Part shown: positions 1 through 6,871 of the stretch, in pieces | Numbering within the stretch: position 1 is the stretch's first letter | Layout: the number at the start of each line of letters is the position of its first letter | Source: Bacteroides caecigallinarum | GTDB taxonomy: Bacteria > Bacteroidota > Bacteroidia > Bacteroidales > Bacteroidaceae | Direction of reading: 5' to 3' | Assembly (NCBI RefSeq): GCF_016901995.1 | Contig: NZ_JACJLE010000020.1 | Location: 1 to 64,000 of the forward strand | DNA length: 64,000 bases | Made by a program: the position numbers and the translations under genes | Notes under the pieces: generated by a model | The model's database searches: none | The model's input: the letters and a program-made list of their open reading frames with translations, nothing else | What the model was told of the DNA's origin: nothing

Positions 1-89
1 GTTTTATCATTAACTATTCTTTCTTTGAACGAAGTCAATATATAGGAAGAAGAATAGAAAAAGCGAATATGTTCTTTGTTATCTGTCAT
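1..89 (-). CDS. Cassette 13 gene, 5' part only, unknown function
   Basis: An ATG at 89-87 opens a frame with no stop to the window edge (29 codons, starting MTDNKEHIRFFYSSSYIL). It starts 14 bases inside a new cassette, the same position used by the other cassette genes, so it is very probably a real gene cut by the window. The visible residues are too few to name a family. Confidence 0.6.
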   Translation of the reverse strand, partial: MTDNKEHIRFFYSSSYILTSFKERIVNDK

Positions 90-99
90 TGTAAAAATT

Positions 100-154
100 G
101 CTTATAATGGTTTGCAGCTTGCCGCCGTTAGGTGGCACAGGTGCTTGTTAGGCG
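100..154 (-). repeat. attC-like site of cassette 12 (family C)
   Basis: On the minus strand it starts with TCGCCTAAC, whose core is the inverse of the cassette 12 start (TTAGGCG at about 771-777), and ends CCA|TTATAAGC, where cassette 13 begins. The plus-strand right end GTTAGGC fits the classical GTTRRRY core exactly. Interior GCA-C-CT-G-TGCC pairs with the facing GGCA-AG-C-TGC arm around a TAAC-containing loop, with unpaired bases on one arm. Confidence 0.85.
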
Positions 155-163
155 ATTTTTTAA

Positions 164-748
164 TCACAATTTACCAAACTCATACTTTTTAGGATTATGA
201 ATTGAATTAACAAGCAAAGAGGCACTTTGGGCAATACTGCTATTCGGTGATTTTGTCAAATCCTCAAACAATGAAATATGTTGTTGGATTAAATCCATTA
301 TACTTATCTGCATAAAATTTCGGTCTATGGATTTGAATGTTTTTATATAATCAGCATCCATTATTCCATCAAAATTTTCGTCAAATAATTTCGACTTAAT
401 TTTCTCATATTTCATCAGATTACCTTTAGTTGGTTTATAATTGGTTGAATGATCAACCTGTACATTAAAATTTGCAGCTTCAAAAAGTTCATTTATGTTT
501 TGTAATAATATGGCTTGATTCGATTTGCCTTCCATCAGCAAACAGATATAGAATTTCAATCCCCAAGGGGTAATCCTATATAGCGTTTCCTGACATTCAA
601 GTCTATCTATCACATATTGATAATCCGACACTTCAGCAAGATTGTTGAACATCTTTATAAAGATACCTTTTAAGCCGGTTGAATTAGTTTCATATACCGT
701 AGCAAATCTATTCCACGGAAAATTGTTCATGCACTTTAAGAAATCCAT
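164..748 (-). CDS. Cassette 12: hypothetical protein, 194 aa
   Basis: The product is not recognised. It is a soluble, probably alpha-rich protein (MDFLKCMNNFPWNRF start) without signal peptide or membrane segment. The N-terminal third (to about residue 70, ending RITPWGLKFYICLLMEG) reads like a small winged-helix-like or helical domain; the rest is Lys/Asp/Ile-rich. It fills its cassette, with a start 23 bases after the junction and a stop 10 bases before the attC site. Given its neighbours it may be an immunity-type protein, but this is only by association. Low GC matches the other cassettes and differs from the GC-rich element to the right. Confidence 0.75.
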   Translation of the reverse strand: MDFLKCMNNFPWNRFATVYETNSTGLKGIFIKMFNNLAEVSDYQYVIDRLECQETLYRITPWGLKFYICLLMEGKSNQAILLQNINELFEAANFNVQVDHSTNYKPTKGNLMKYEKIKSKLFDENFDGIMDADYIKTFKSIDRNFMQISIMDLIQQHISLFEDLTKSPNSSIAQSASLLVNSIHNPKKYEFGKL

Positions 749-770
749 AATATTTATATTTTAATTTTTT

Positions 771-826
771 GCGCCTAATGGTTTGACAAGGAGCTGCGTT
801 AGCGGCTATCTTGGCTCGTTAGTAGC
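771..826 (-). repeat. attC-like site of cassette 11 (family B)
   Basis: On the minus strand it reads GCTACTAAC at the 5' side, the exact inverse of the cassette 11 start at 1277-1284. Inner stem AGCCGC/GCAGCT-like around a TAAC loop, outer stem CAAG/CTTG, with 2 unpaired bases facing 1. Ends CCA|TTAGGCGC. The cassette 11 stop codon (TAA) lies inside the site. Confidence 0.87.
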
Positions 827-1250
827 TTAGTTTACCTTTATCCTCATTGCGATATAAAAGGTTCATCAGCTTATTATAATTTCTCCCGTATAACAATATT
901 TCATCATCATACACTCCATATATATTCTCATTTTCATCTGAGACTAATACCATGTGACCTGTATATATTTCGGCAAATGGAACAATGGAAGTAAGCGATA
1001 GCTTTTTCGTTAATACAGGATGCAGATATTTATATGGATAATCCTTTAACACCTTCTCCACTTGGAAATCAACATCTGATTGTGGGAAGGTAATTTTGTA
1101 TCCATAAAAATAGCATAGGAAGTCTATTAGTTTATCTGTTGGGTAATAATTTGCCCGGAAATATAAATCTAATAGATAATCTGCATCAATTATCGGCTGC
1201 CCTTTCCATTGATACCGAATATGCAAATATTGTTTTACTTCTTCTTCCAT
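819..1250 (-). CDS. Cassette 11: SUKH-3-like immunity protein
   Basis: The product is 143 aa. The C-terminal half (about 85-135) has the order seen in SUKH-3 family proteins: a conserved 'PFAEIYTGHMVLVSDENENIYG' type strand pair, here VPFAEIYTG then LVSDENENIYGVYDD, then a short loop and a final Leu-rich helix (NKLMNLLYR). SUKH proteins are immunity proteins that neutralise contact-delivered or secreted toxins; the toxin here is unknown. The stop codon TAA is formed by the first bases of the attC site. No toxin gene is next to it, which is expected for orphan immunity cassettes. The SUKH-3 call rests on pattern recognition only. Confidence 0.6.
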   Translation of the reverse strand: MEEEVKQYLHIRYQWKGQPIIDADYLLDLYFRANYYPTDKLIDFLCYFYGYKITFPQSDVDFQVEKVLKDYPYKYLHPVLTKKLSLTSIVPFAEIYTGHMVLVSDENENIYGVYDDEILLYGRNYNKLMNLLYRNEDKGKLSY

Positions 1251-1276
1251 ATTTTGACTTTTATAATCGCACTATT

Positions 1277-1334
1277 GCTACTAATGGTTTGGTGAGGAAC
1301 AGCGTTAAGCTGTTGGCTCGACCTTGTTAGTTGC
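1277..1334 (-). repeat. attC-like site of cassette 10 (family A)
   Basis: Minus strand: GCAACTAAC at the 5' side is the inverse of the cassette 10 start (GCAACTAA at 2112-2119 on plus). Outer stem GGT/ACC then an unpaired C, GAG/CTC, inner stem ACAGC/GCTGT, loop TTAA(C). Ends CCA|TTAGTAGC, the start of cassette 11. Confidence 0.88.
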
Positions 1335-1343
1335 TTACTATAT

Positions 1344-2108
1344 TTACTTAATGATTTCAATGTCTTGAATAGGTACATAACCTATATGGGCATTAAAAAT
1401 GGAATTTATTCTACACCAGGTATTTACTATTTTACTTATAACAACAGGCATTCCAAAACTAACTGCTATGCCATCTTCCCCTTCGGTAATTTTTTCTCCA
1501 TCAGGTAAAGAATAAATGTAGGGACTGCATAGTATGGCACTATCTCCAACTTGTGGCGTAAAATTCGTCCTTTTAGCATTCGGGGGGCTCTGTAATATTA
1601 TATTATACTGAGCTTCCATACATTTCGTAGATAAGAATAGGTATGCTTCAAAACAGTCATTACATTCATTCTCTTCAGGAAAATGCTCTATATGAAAACC
1701 CGGAGTGTCAGCATACAACTTTCCGTGAGTTTCATCTCCTCTATTATATACCCCATATATCAATCGCCCATTAGAATCATAATATGCGATACTGTGCAAT
1801 GCACCCCCGTCAGCCCATCGCTTAAACACTTTCCTGATTTTGTTATCGCTATCGAAATACATAGTAAACAATATATTTGCATTCTTTATCTGACCATCAT
1901 CTAAGATTTTGTATGAATGGATTTGATCAAATTCCATATATTCATTCTCTATTACTTTTCCTAAACTATCTAAAGGAACAAGGTATGCAATTCTCAAAGT
2001 CATTTTGTTTATTGCATCAATCTCTGTTTGAATAGTTTCCTTATAGTTTTGTGCAAAAGTAAAAGGTGAAAGCAAGAATAAAATATAAAGTATAATTACT
2101 CTTTTCAT
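1344..2108 (-). CDS. Cassette 10: secreted protein with SH3-like C-terminus
   Basis: The product is 254 aa. Residues 1-19 are a signal peptide (MKRVIILYILFLLSPFTFAQ), so the product is exported to the periplasm. The centre (about 85-125) holds repeats of the type 'YYDSNGRLIYG', as in MORN/toxin-antitoxin-like periplasmic proteins. The last 75 residues (VGDSAILCSPYIYSLPDG ... AHIGYVPIQDIEII) have the look of a bacterial SH3 domain. No catalytic motif is seen. Within this array a periplasmic protein could intercept a toxin that acts in the cell envelope, but that is inference. The start codon lies 3 bases from the junction region and no other ATG fits the signal peptide. Confidence 0.75.
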   Translation of the reverse strand: MKRVIILYILFLLSPFTFAQNYKETIQTEIDAINKMTLRIAYLVPLDSLGKVIENEYMEFDQIHSYKILDDGQIKNANILFTMYFDSDNKIRKVFKRWADGGALHSIAYYDSNGRLIYGVYNRGDETHGKLYADTPGFHIEHFPEENECNDCFEAYLFLSTKCMEAQYNIILQSPPNAKRTNFTPQVGDSAILCSPYIYSLPDGEKITEGEDGIAVSFGMPVVISKIVNTWCRINSIFNAHIGYVPIQDIEIIK

Positions 2109-2111
2109 ATT

Positions 2112-2169
2112 GCAACTAATGGTTTGGTGAGGAACAGCGTTAAGCTGTTGACTCGACCTTGTTATAAGC
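2112..2169 (-). repeat. attC-like site of cassette 9 (family A)
   Basis: Minus strand: GCTTATAAC at the 5' side inverts the cassette 9 start (GCTTATAA at 2835-2842 on plus). Stems GGT-C-GAG / CTC-ACC and AACAGC/GCTGTT, loop TTAAC, with an asymmetric internal loop (TC facing C). The stop of the cassette 9 gene is inside the site. Confidence 0.88.
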
Positions 2170-2818
2170 TACATTGTTCTGTTATTATATTCTTTATTAT
2201 TTTAGAATCTGTGCCATTCAGCTTGTAAACGCTGCATAGTTTACTAAGAGCTTGCTGAATATCCACATCCGTTATCCCTAAATTGAACATTATACCTAAA
2301 GGTAAAAACCAAGAATCAGGAACTTGCTCATCTTCAATATTTACCATTGGGATATGACTTTCTGCATCATTTTCACAACTCAATACACACCCTCTGTCTT
2401 CTTCTTGTAGATTTCCTGTAGCATCTAATTCGGCACAATAGAAACGCTTTTCTTGGCTTTCATCATAATAGCCATAGGCGCAACGATATTCCCATAAATC
2501 TATCGAGAAGTAATAGACACCGCATTTTGCCGAAAGTCTTTTACACAATGTTTCGTAAATATATCGCAAACATTTTCCTTCAATGATATAATATCCGTTA
2601 ATTAATGACGAAATCAATATCTTATCCACTCTCGGTAAAAGGTCATCAAAATAATTGTCTGCATTTTTATAAGTAGTACAAAGTATAGGGTTGTTATCCC
2701 ACTGCTCATTTTCAGACAAAAGGGTTAGTCCTAATATATCTGCAACATCTTTTCTGACGTATGCAGGTATTAGGAGCCAATCAGCACAGCTAAAATATTC
2801 TTGTAATTGTTCGTTCAT
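2162..2818 (-). CDS. Cassette 9: hypothetical protein, 218 aa
   Basis: Not recognised. It is a soluble acidic protein with a Trp/Tyr/Cys-rich centre (residues about 95-135, ending WEYRCAYGYYDESQEKRFYCAEL), then a C-terminal helical tail. Composition, size and lack of catalytic motifs resemble predicted immunity proteins of polymorphic toxin systems. The reading frame uses the TAA supplied by the R'' part of its attC site as stop, which ties the gene and the site together as one cassette. Confidence 0.72.
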   Translation of the reverse strand: MNEQLQEYFSCADWLLIPAYVRKDVADILGLTLLSENEQWDNNPILCTTYKNADNYFDDLLPRVDKILISSLINGYYIIEGKCLRYIYETLCKRLSAKCGVYYFSIDLWEYRCAYGYYDESQEKRFYCAELDATGNLQEEDRGCVLSCENDAESHIPMVNIEDEQVPDSWFLPLGIMFNLGITDVDIQQALSKLCSVYKLNGTDSKIIKNIITEQCSL

Positions 2819-2834
2819 GATTCGGTGTATTATT

Positions 2835-2891
2835 GCTTATAATGGTTTGACAAGGAGCTGCGTTTAGCAGCTATCTTGGCTTGTTATCAAT
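2835..2891 (-). repeat. attC-like site of cassette 8 (family B)
   Basis: Minus strand: TATTGATAAC inverts the cassette 8 start (ATTGATAA at 3632-3639 on plus). Outer stem CAAG/CTTG, internal loop AT facing C, inner stem AGCTGC/GCAGCT (perfect), loop TAAAC. Ends CCA|TTATAAGC. Confidence 0.9.
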
Positions 2892-2894
2892 ATA

Positions 2895-3614
2895 TTAGAA
2901 CCACTTCTTATCTCTATCCTTCATTTCCTCTAAAGTAGGATATGGATGCGTATCTCTAAATGTATATTCATCTACAAAATCCTTTAATTCAACCATTCTA
3001 AAGCCACTGAAACCATTCCCATTGATTAAGTCGGCAACCGAATCTTTTGCGACCAATACATTTTTCATCCAAAAAATATCAGGATATGCCGTTTGTTCTC
3101 TAAGTTGGAAATCAAGATACAAATATGAAGTTATAACTTTATTCATTCTCTTAATCCTGTTCGAGTTCTCCAAATCAATGAATAGGTTATATGCCAAATG
3201 CTTGAATCTTATAAAGTAATACTTTTTATCGCTTATATGAGCTAATTTTCTGGATAGCGGTGTTACTTCGCATATATCATATTCATCATAACACTTAAAC
3301 TGTTTCAGAAACTCGAAAAGACAGGAAGATAATATGACCCCTTTGGAATGTGAATAATAATCGGTTTCCAACCTTTTCACATTCGAGCATATCCAATAAA
3401 AGTGGGTAGGCAATTTATAATTGTCCGTTAAGGGGACAAGCTTTCCGGCTCTCATGGGTGAATAGTTAAACCAATCGTTGCTATAAACAGGATTGTTATA
3501 AGGATTTTTAGATTTTATTTCCTCTGTAAAAGTAGAGTCAATATATGGCGGTGCTATTGGAGTACCATGCCAAGGAGTTAATAAAATTTTGAAATTTGCC
3601 ATATCTTCTGTCAT
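2895..3614 (-). CDS. Cassette 8: immunity-like protein (Imm11/Imm43 type), 239 aa
   Basis: The product is soluble, without signal peptide. The C-terminal part contains 'VAKDSVADLINGNGFSGF' then 'RMVELKDFVDEYTF'. Immunity proteins of the Imm11/Imm43 group typically show a helix followed by a 'G-F/V-x-F' strand at this place. The N-terminal part has an aromatic-rich 'TPWHGTPIAPPYIDSTF' segment. I would treat it as a probable immunity protein of unknown target; family assignment is uncertain. Start ATG at 3614 fits the usual spacing after the cassette junction; a second ATG (residue 5) is possible. Confidence 0.55.
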   Translation of the reverse strand: MTEDMANFKILLTPWHGTPIAPPYIDSTFTEEIKSKNPYNNPVYSNDWFNYSPMRAGKLVPLTDNYKLPTHFYWICSNVKRLETDYYSHSKGVILSSCLFEFLKQFKCYDEYDICEVTPLSRKLAHISDKKYYFIRFKHLAYNLFIDLENSNRIKRMNKVITSYLYLDFQLREQTAYPDIFWMKNVLVAKDSVADLINGNGFSGFRMVELKDFVDEYTFRDTHPYPTLEEMKDRDKKWF

Positions 3615-3631
3615 TGCATTCTCTTTTAATT

Positions 3632-3686
3632 ATTGATAATGGTTAGAAAGGAGCATCGTTAGATGCTATCTTTCGTTGTTACTAAC
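3632..3686 (-). repeat. attC-like site of cassette 7 (family D)
   Basis: Minus strand: GTTAGTAAC inverts the cassette 7 start (GTTAGTAA at 4116-4123 on plus). Outer stem GAAAG/CTTTC, internal loop AT facing C, inner stem AGCATC/GATGCT (perfect), loop TAAC. Ends CCA|TTATCAAT. Confidence 0.9.
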
Positions 3687-3727
3687 TTTATTATTTATAA
3701 GACTAATCGAATTTTTCTGCCGATTTA

Positions 3728-4111
3728 TCAAGCTATAAACAGTTTACGAAATATTAAAATTCCTATGATTGCGATATAAATCGGAATGCAGAATATCATC
3801 CAATTAGAAATTAGCTTGTTTCTTGTGCAACCTTGATACTTCTTTTTTAATTCCAGAATTTTCTTTTTCCTGTATCGAACACAGCAATATATGATTAACA
3901 GGCATAAAGGAACGAGTAAGAAGCATAAGCTATAAAGCCCCTCTAAGAACCACGCATATTTATGTTGCATGTCATACCATTCCTTAATAGCGAAAAAGGC
4001 TATAATGAGTGATATGCCCAAGCTATAACATAAGTGGATGACAGCACTAAGGTATGGTGGGTCGCCATGCTTTTCATACATTCGATATAGTCTATAAAAT
4101 ATATAATCCAT
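3728..4111 (-). CDS. Cassette 7: small membrane protein, 127 aa, three TM segments
   Basis: It starts MDYIFYRLYRMYEKHGDPPY, followed by three hydrophobic helices at about 23-43, 55-80 and 104-123, with a Lys/Arg-rich loop between the second and third. The N-terminal pattern 'Y-x-FY-x-x-Y' followed by a short polar stretch and first TM is shared with the cassette 6 product and with the gene at 9328-9711, so the three form one family of inner-membrane proteins. Function is unknown; a membrane immunity role against pore-forming or lipid-directed effectors is plausible by context only. Confidence 0.72.
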   Translation of the reverse strand: MDYIFYRLYRMYEKHGDPPYLSAVIHLCYSLGISLIIAFFAIKEWYDMQHKYAWFLEGLYSLCFLLVPLCLLIIYCCVRYRKKKILELKKKYQGCTRNKLISNWMIFCIPIYIAIIGILIFRKLFIA

Positions 4112-4115
4112 ATTT

Positions 4116-4173
4116 GTTAGTAATGGTTTGGTGAGGAACAGCGTTCAGCGGTTCCCTCGACCTCGTTATAAAC
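4116..4173 (-). repeat. attC-like site of cassette 6 (family A)
   Basis: Minus strand: TGTTTATAAC inverts the cassette 6 start (GTTTATAA at 4581-4588 on plus). Family A stems with compensating changes in the inner stem (AACCGC facing GCTGTT, partly G-U). The cassette 6 stop codon lies in the site. Confidence 0.86.
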
Positions 4174-4579
4174 AATCATAATACGGTAAAAATTTATCTC
4201 CCCAAAATGCCAATATAACCATAAAGATATATGGTAATAGCAAAAATAGGATAGCCCAAATGGAGGAACATTTTTCATACGACTTATCCTGCCGGATTTT
4301 CAAATATCGCCGTTTGTAGAGATAATAAGCATACAAAACAATAAACTGAATAACAAATATGCCTGATAACCATGCAAAACCTTCTCCAAAACTATCGAAA
4401 TAAGAGCACGGAGATATTCCTACGATACCCGTGTGTACCAAAAAAATATCAACCTCGTATGAAAACAAAACGAAACTAAGTATCGTTGGAGCATGCTCCG
4501 GATATATACTTGTATCCATAAAGCGAGTCATTACCTGGATTTTGTAAAATAAATATCCTAATATCCTATGTATCATCAT
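4166..4579 (-). CDS. Cassette 6: small membrane protein, 137 aa, paralogue of 9328-9711
   Basis: Three hydrophobic segments (about 31-55, 69-87, 108-126) and a basic loop YKRRYLKIRQDKSYEKCSS before the last one. It is clearly related to the 127-aa product at 9328-9711: both share LxYKIQxxTRxxDTS near the N-terminus, a Y-x-YK/R-x-R loop, then K-x-YE-x-x-SS/SL-WA before the last TM helix. One copy is a cassette and the other sits on the far side of the recombinase without attC sites. Function unknown; probably inner membrane. The stop codon overlaps the attC R'' box. Confidence 0.78.
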   Translation of the reverse strand: MMIHRILGYLFYKIQVMTRFMDTSIYPEHAPTILSFVLFSYEVDIFLVHTGIVGISPCSYFDSFGEGFAWLSGIFVIQFIVLYAYYLYKRRYLKIRQDKSYEKCSSIWAILFLLLPYIFMVILAFWGDKFLPYYDCL

Positions 4580-4580
4580 T

Positions 4581-4638
4581 GTTTATAATGGGATGCAGCT
4601 TGCCGCCGTTATAGGCGGCACAGGTGCATGTTAGTCGC
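4581..4638 (-). repeat. attC-like site of cassette 5 (family C)
   Basis: Minus strand: TGCGACTAAC inverts the cassette 5 start (GCGACTAA at 5160-5167 on plus). Interior shares the GCCGCC...GGCAAGCTGCA core with the sites at 100 and 5650. Ends CCA|TTATAAAC. Confidence 0.86.
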
Positions 4639-4642
4639 ATAT

Positions 4643-5137
4643 TTAACTTTCCCAAGTAATATCTAATATTTTTCCTTTATTGTCTGTATGTACTACGACT
4701 ATTTCATCGGAATTTTCACTATCAATCATGTAATCCCAAACAGCATAGTGATTATCGCCGGGATAAAAACTAATTCTCTCCACCCTCTGTAGCAACAAGG
4801 ATAGAAACTGTTCTTCCCTTGTTTTTGTGGAATCAGCATTTGGCAATAAATCATCAACATTATCACCCCATTCGTCAAGATGCCAACGGACATATTCATT
4901 CGTTGTGCCACCATCTTCATAATCCTTTAATATGGATTTATCTATTTCTGTCTTGTATTTAAGAAGGTTGGAAAGATAGCCTTCCAGTTCTGCCGACCAA
5001 TCCTTGGGGTTGCCTTCATAATTGCAGAAGTCCAAATCCAATTCGGCATCCTTGTTACAAATCATTACATGACCTTCAAAATAGTCCTCTTCCTTATTAT
5101 CTACTTCACCGAAATAAGTAATATTCTTCTTGCTCAT
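4643..5137 (-). CDS. Cassette 5: DUF2004-family protein, 164 aa
   Basis: It opens with 'ITYFGEVDNKEEDYFEGHV' and a strand DLDFCNYEG, and closes with 'EIVVVHTDNKGKILDITWES'. This matches the DUF2004 plan: a start of the form 'Y-F-G-E-x-D', a DL-F/N strand, and a C-terminal 'hhV-x-x-D-x-x-G-x-hhxIxxES'. The family is common among predicted immunity or conflict-associated proteins; no biochemical role is known to me. The protein is soluble and very acidic, as many toxin inhibitors are. The frame is clean from the start near the junction to a stop 4 bases before the attC site. Confidence 0.7.
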   Translation of the reverse strand: MSKKNITYFGEVDNKEEDYFEGHVMICNKDAELDLDFCNYEGNPKDWSAELEGYLSNLLKYKTEIDKSILKDYEDGGTTNEYVRWHLDEWGDNVDDLLPNADSTKTREEQFLSLLLQRVERISFYPGDNHYAVWDYMIDSENSDEIVVVHTDNKGKILDITWES

Positions 5138-5159
5138 ATTCTTTTGTTTTTAATTAATT

Positions 5160-5217
5160 GCGACTAATGGCTTGACAAGGAGCTGCGTTTAGCAGCTAAC
5201 TTGGCTTGTTAATGATA
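5160..5217 (-). repeat. attC-like site of cassette 4 (family B)
   Basis: Minus strand: TATCATTAAC inverts the cassette 4 start (TATCATTAA at 5650-5658 on plus), the longest match in the array (9 bases). Inner stem AGCTGC/GCAGCT, outer stem CAAG/CTTG with a GT/TA internal loop, loop TAAAC. Ends CCA|TTAGTCGC. Confidence 0.9.
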
Positions 5218-5220
5218 TTT

Positions 5221-5655
5221 TCACTTTTCCAAAGATTTGAACCATTCTTCAACAAATCTCTCTTGTTCAAGTGTATTTGGAAATTCTTTAATATCAGCAT
5301 AATCATATATAATGGCAGTGTCTTTTAGCAAAGCGGGCTTTCCCAATGTTAAAAGATATACCTTACTACAGGTTGCCATCATGCCAGATTGATGTGCATT
5401 TATCATTGCTCCACAACATTTTAATCCTATCCCTTTATCCAAAAGCATATCACGCAACTTTTGAAATGCGGGAAACTCGTTATCCGCACTTGCTTTATAT
5501 AGGTGACTGTCTAACGATACTGATATGGTAACCATATCTTCAGTATCTACGATTGTAATAGGCAACTCAAATTCCGTATTTTCTGCCAATCTGATTGCCA
5601 CAACATTTTCATTTTCAATGTATTCTTCCATAACTTCTTTTGTTTTAATTATCAT
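5221..5655 (-). CDS. Cassette 4: hypothetical protein, 144 aa
   Basis: Not recognised. It is a soluble alpha/beta protein: strands around VVAIRLAENTEFELPITIV and MVTISVSLDS, a helix FPAFQKLRDMLLDKGIGL, a strand with two cysteines (KCCGAMIN), and a final helix ending EEWFKSLEK. The region 'YLLTLGKPALLKDTAIIYDY' resembles uncharacterised proteins found in Bacteroides toxin-immunity neighbourhoods, but I cannot name a family. The gene start lies inside the next attC palindrome region (5650-5658), so its leader is almost absent. Confidence 0.7.
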   Translation of the reverse strand: MIIKTKEVMEEYIENENVVAIRLAENTEFELPITIVDTEDMVTISVSLDSHLYKASADNEFPAFQKLRDMLLDKGIGLKCCGAMINAHQSGMMATCSKVYLLTLGKPALLKDTAIIYDYADIKEFPNTLEQERFVEEWFKSLEK

Positions 5656-5707
5656 TAATGGGTCGCAGCTTGCCGCCGTTAGGTGGCACAGGTGCTTGTT
5701 ATCAACA
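5650..5707 (-). repeat. attC-like site of cassette 3 (family C)
   Basis: Minus strand: TGTTGATAAC inverts the cassette 3 start (GTTGATAA at 6310-6317 on plus). The interior is almost the same as the site at 100-154 (two copies of the family C core 5.5 kb apart). Ends CCA|TTAATGATA. Confidence 0.88.
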
Positions 5708-5708
5708 A

Positions 5709-6290
5709 TTATTCGTCCACTAAGTCAGCCAAACGATCCATTGCAGGTTGCAAATCTTCAGGAATGCCTTCTTCCCAAGAAGGAACATCTAATGCAATGC
5801 CCTCCAAAGGCGTGAACATATCTTGAGGAATGGGAACCTTAAATTCTGAAGGATTTAAGCTTGCAGTCCAGTTGTATCCATCTTGATATGAATCATAGTG
5901 GGGATTGAAAGCGTAGTGTTGGTTCTTGTAAAAGCCCGCCGTGTAATTCCGTTCAAGTGTTTGTATGATGTCATAATCTTCAAGATACCAACTGTGAGTA
6001 TTTTCACATTCCTTTCGGTTTACAAACTGTTTGCTGAAATCTGGAGCCATTCGCCAATAAAGTAGCAGACATGTCCCTTTGTCTGTATCGGGTTGCTCGA
6101 CAATCCATTGGATGACTTTCTTGGGATTATCAAAATTCCAACTTAAAGCCAGCATTTGGCGAATTTCCGGGTCATGTTTCTTCAAGTAATCAATGATGAG
6201 TTCTGCACTCAGTTCATCGTAAACGTCTTCATCAATACGTTCATCGCCCCAATCGTAATTTTCGTCTAAAAGTTTGTTTATAAAGTCCAT
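5709..6290 (-). CDS. Cassette 3: DUF4274-like protein, 193 aa
   Basis: The segment at about 48-82 reads LALSWNFDNPKKVIQWIVEQ then DTDKGTCLLLYWRMAPDF. DUF4274 proteins carry the same order: a helix with N-(F/W)-D, 'h-x-W-I-h-x-x-P-x-C/T-D-x-G-T-A/C-hhhhFW', and an aromatic end. The rest of the protein is Trp/Tyr/Pro-rich. DUF4274 is found among predicted immunity and conflict proteins; activity is unknown. No signal peptide. The stop is just outside the attC site at 5650-5707. Confidence 0.68.
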   Translation of the reverse strand: MDFINKLLDENYDWGDERIDEDVYDELSAELIIDYLKKHDPEIRQMLALSWNFDNPKKVIQWIVEQPDTDKGTCLLLYWRMAPDFSKQFVNRKECENTHSWYLEDYDIIQTLERNYTAGFYKNQHYAFNPHYDSYQDGYNWTASLNPSEFKVPIPQDMFTPLEGIALDVPSWEEGIPEDLQPAMDRLADLVDE

Positions 6291-6309
6291 AATTGTAATT
6301 TATTAATTT

Positions 6310-6364
6310 GTTGATAATGGTTAGAAAGGAGCATCGTCAGATGCTATCTTTCGTTGTTACTAAC
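6310..6364 (-). repeat. attC-like site of cassette 2 (family D)
   Basis: Minus strand: GTTAGTAAC inverts the cassette 2 start (GTTAGTAA at 6814-6821 on plus). Inner stem AGCATC/GATGCT, outer stem GAAAG/CTTTC, loop TGAC instead of TAAC. The cassette 2 reading frame runs into the site and stops at 6337, in the loop. Confidence 0.89.
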
Positions 6365-6804
6365 TTATTTATAAATCTCAATCCGGTGAATAAACACCCA
6401 ATCCACAAAAGAGGATAAATAATGCCGCATAAGACTGCGAGCATATTCAATCCTCGTTCATCTCCCGTGAAGCCGTCTAAGTTGACAGCTTGCAATATGA
6501 AGTTTGTAATTTGCCAATCTAATAGACTTTGGTCTATACAGATAAAGGCAAGCAACAAAATGACAGAGCAACATTCCAATCCCAACAATAACATTATCGC
6601 TTTAGGATGCATTACATATAGTTTATAGACCTTGTTGATTAGCAATACATCTGTAATAATAAGTAAACCTAAAAAGCAATACTCCATAATGCCATATATC
6701 CCTAACAGATGACTAAAACCTAAACCACCACAAAATAATGTTATGGCTATCAGCAAAGCACTGAATGCAGTCAATGATACTATGGATTGGATAGTTTTAT
6801 TCAT
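6337..6804 (-). CDS. Cassette 2: membrane protein, 155 aa, four TM segments
   Basis: Hydrophobic helices lie at about 8-28, 35-55, 68-90 and 122-145, with few charged residues, consistent with a small inner-membrane protein. No catalytic motif is visible and no family is recognised. Its last residues (about LVTTKDSI) are encoded by the attC site, whose loop supplies the TGA stop; swapping of attC families would therefore change the C-terminus. Located second from the recombinase, so probably well transcribed if the array is read from that side. A membrane immunity role is possible from context only. Confidence 0.7.
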   Translation of the reverse strand: MNKTIQSIVSLTAFSALLIAITLFCGGLGFSHLLGIYGIMEYCFLGLLIITDVLLINKVYKLYVMHPKAIMLLLGLECCSVILLLAFICIDQSLLDWQITNFILQAVNLDGFTGDERGLNMLAVLCGIIYPLLWIGCLFTGLRFINKLVTTKDSI

Positions 6805-6813
6805 TGTACTATT

Positions 6814-6871
6814 GTTAGTAATGGTTTGGTGAGAAACAACGTTAAGTTGTTTTCTCGACCTTGTTATAAAC
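6814..6871 (-). repeat. attC-like site of cassette 1 (family A)
   Basis: Minus strand: GTTTATAAC inverts the cassette 1 start (GTTTATAA at 7323-7330 on plus). Stem GGT, unpaired C, GAGAAA, unpaired A, CAAC, loop TTAAC, then GTTG, TTTCTC, ACC: 13 pairs with two bulged bases on the same arm, the layout of integron attC bottom-strand hairpins. The gene stop abuts the site. Confidence 0.92.

Noticed and set aside
100-6871. Interpretation of the repeats as a CRISPR array
   Set aside because: Units are 460-830 bp long, contain whole genes and end in variable palindromes of four families; spacers and repeats of CRISPR size are absent.
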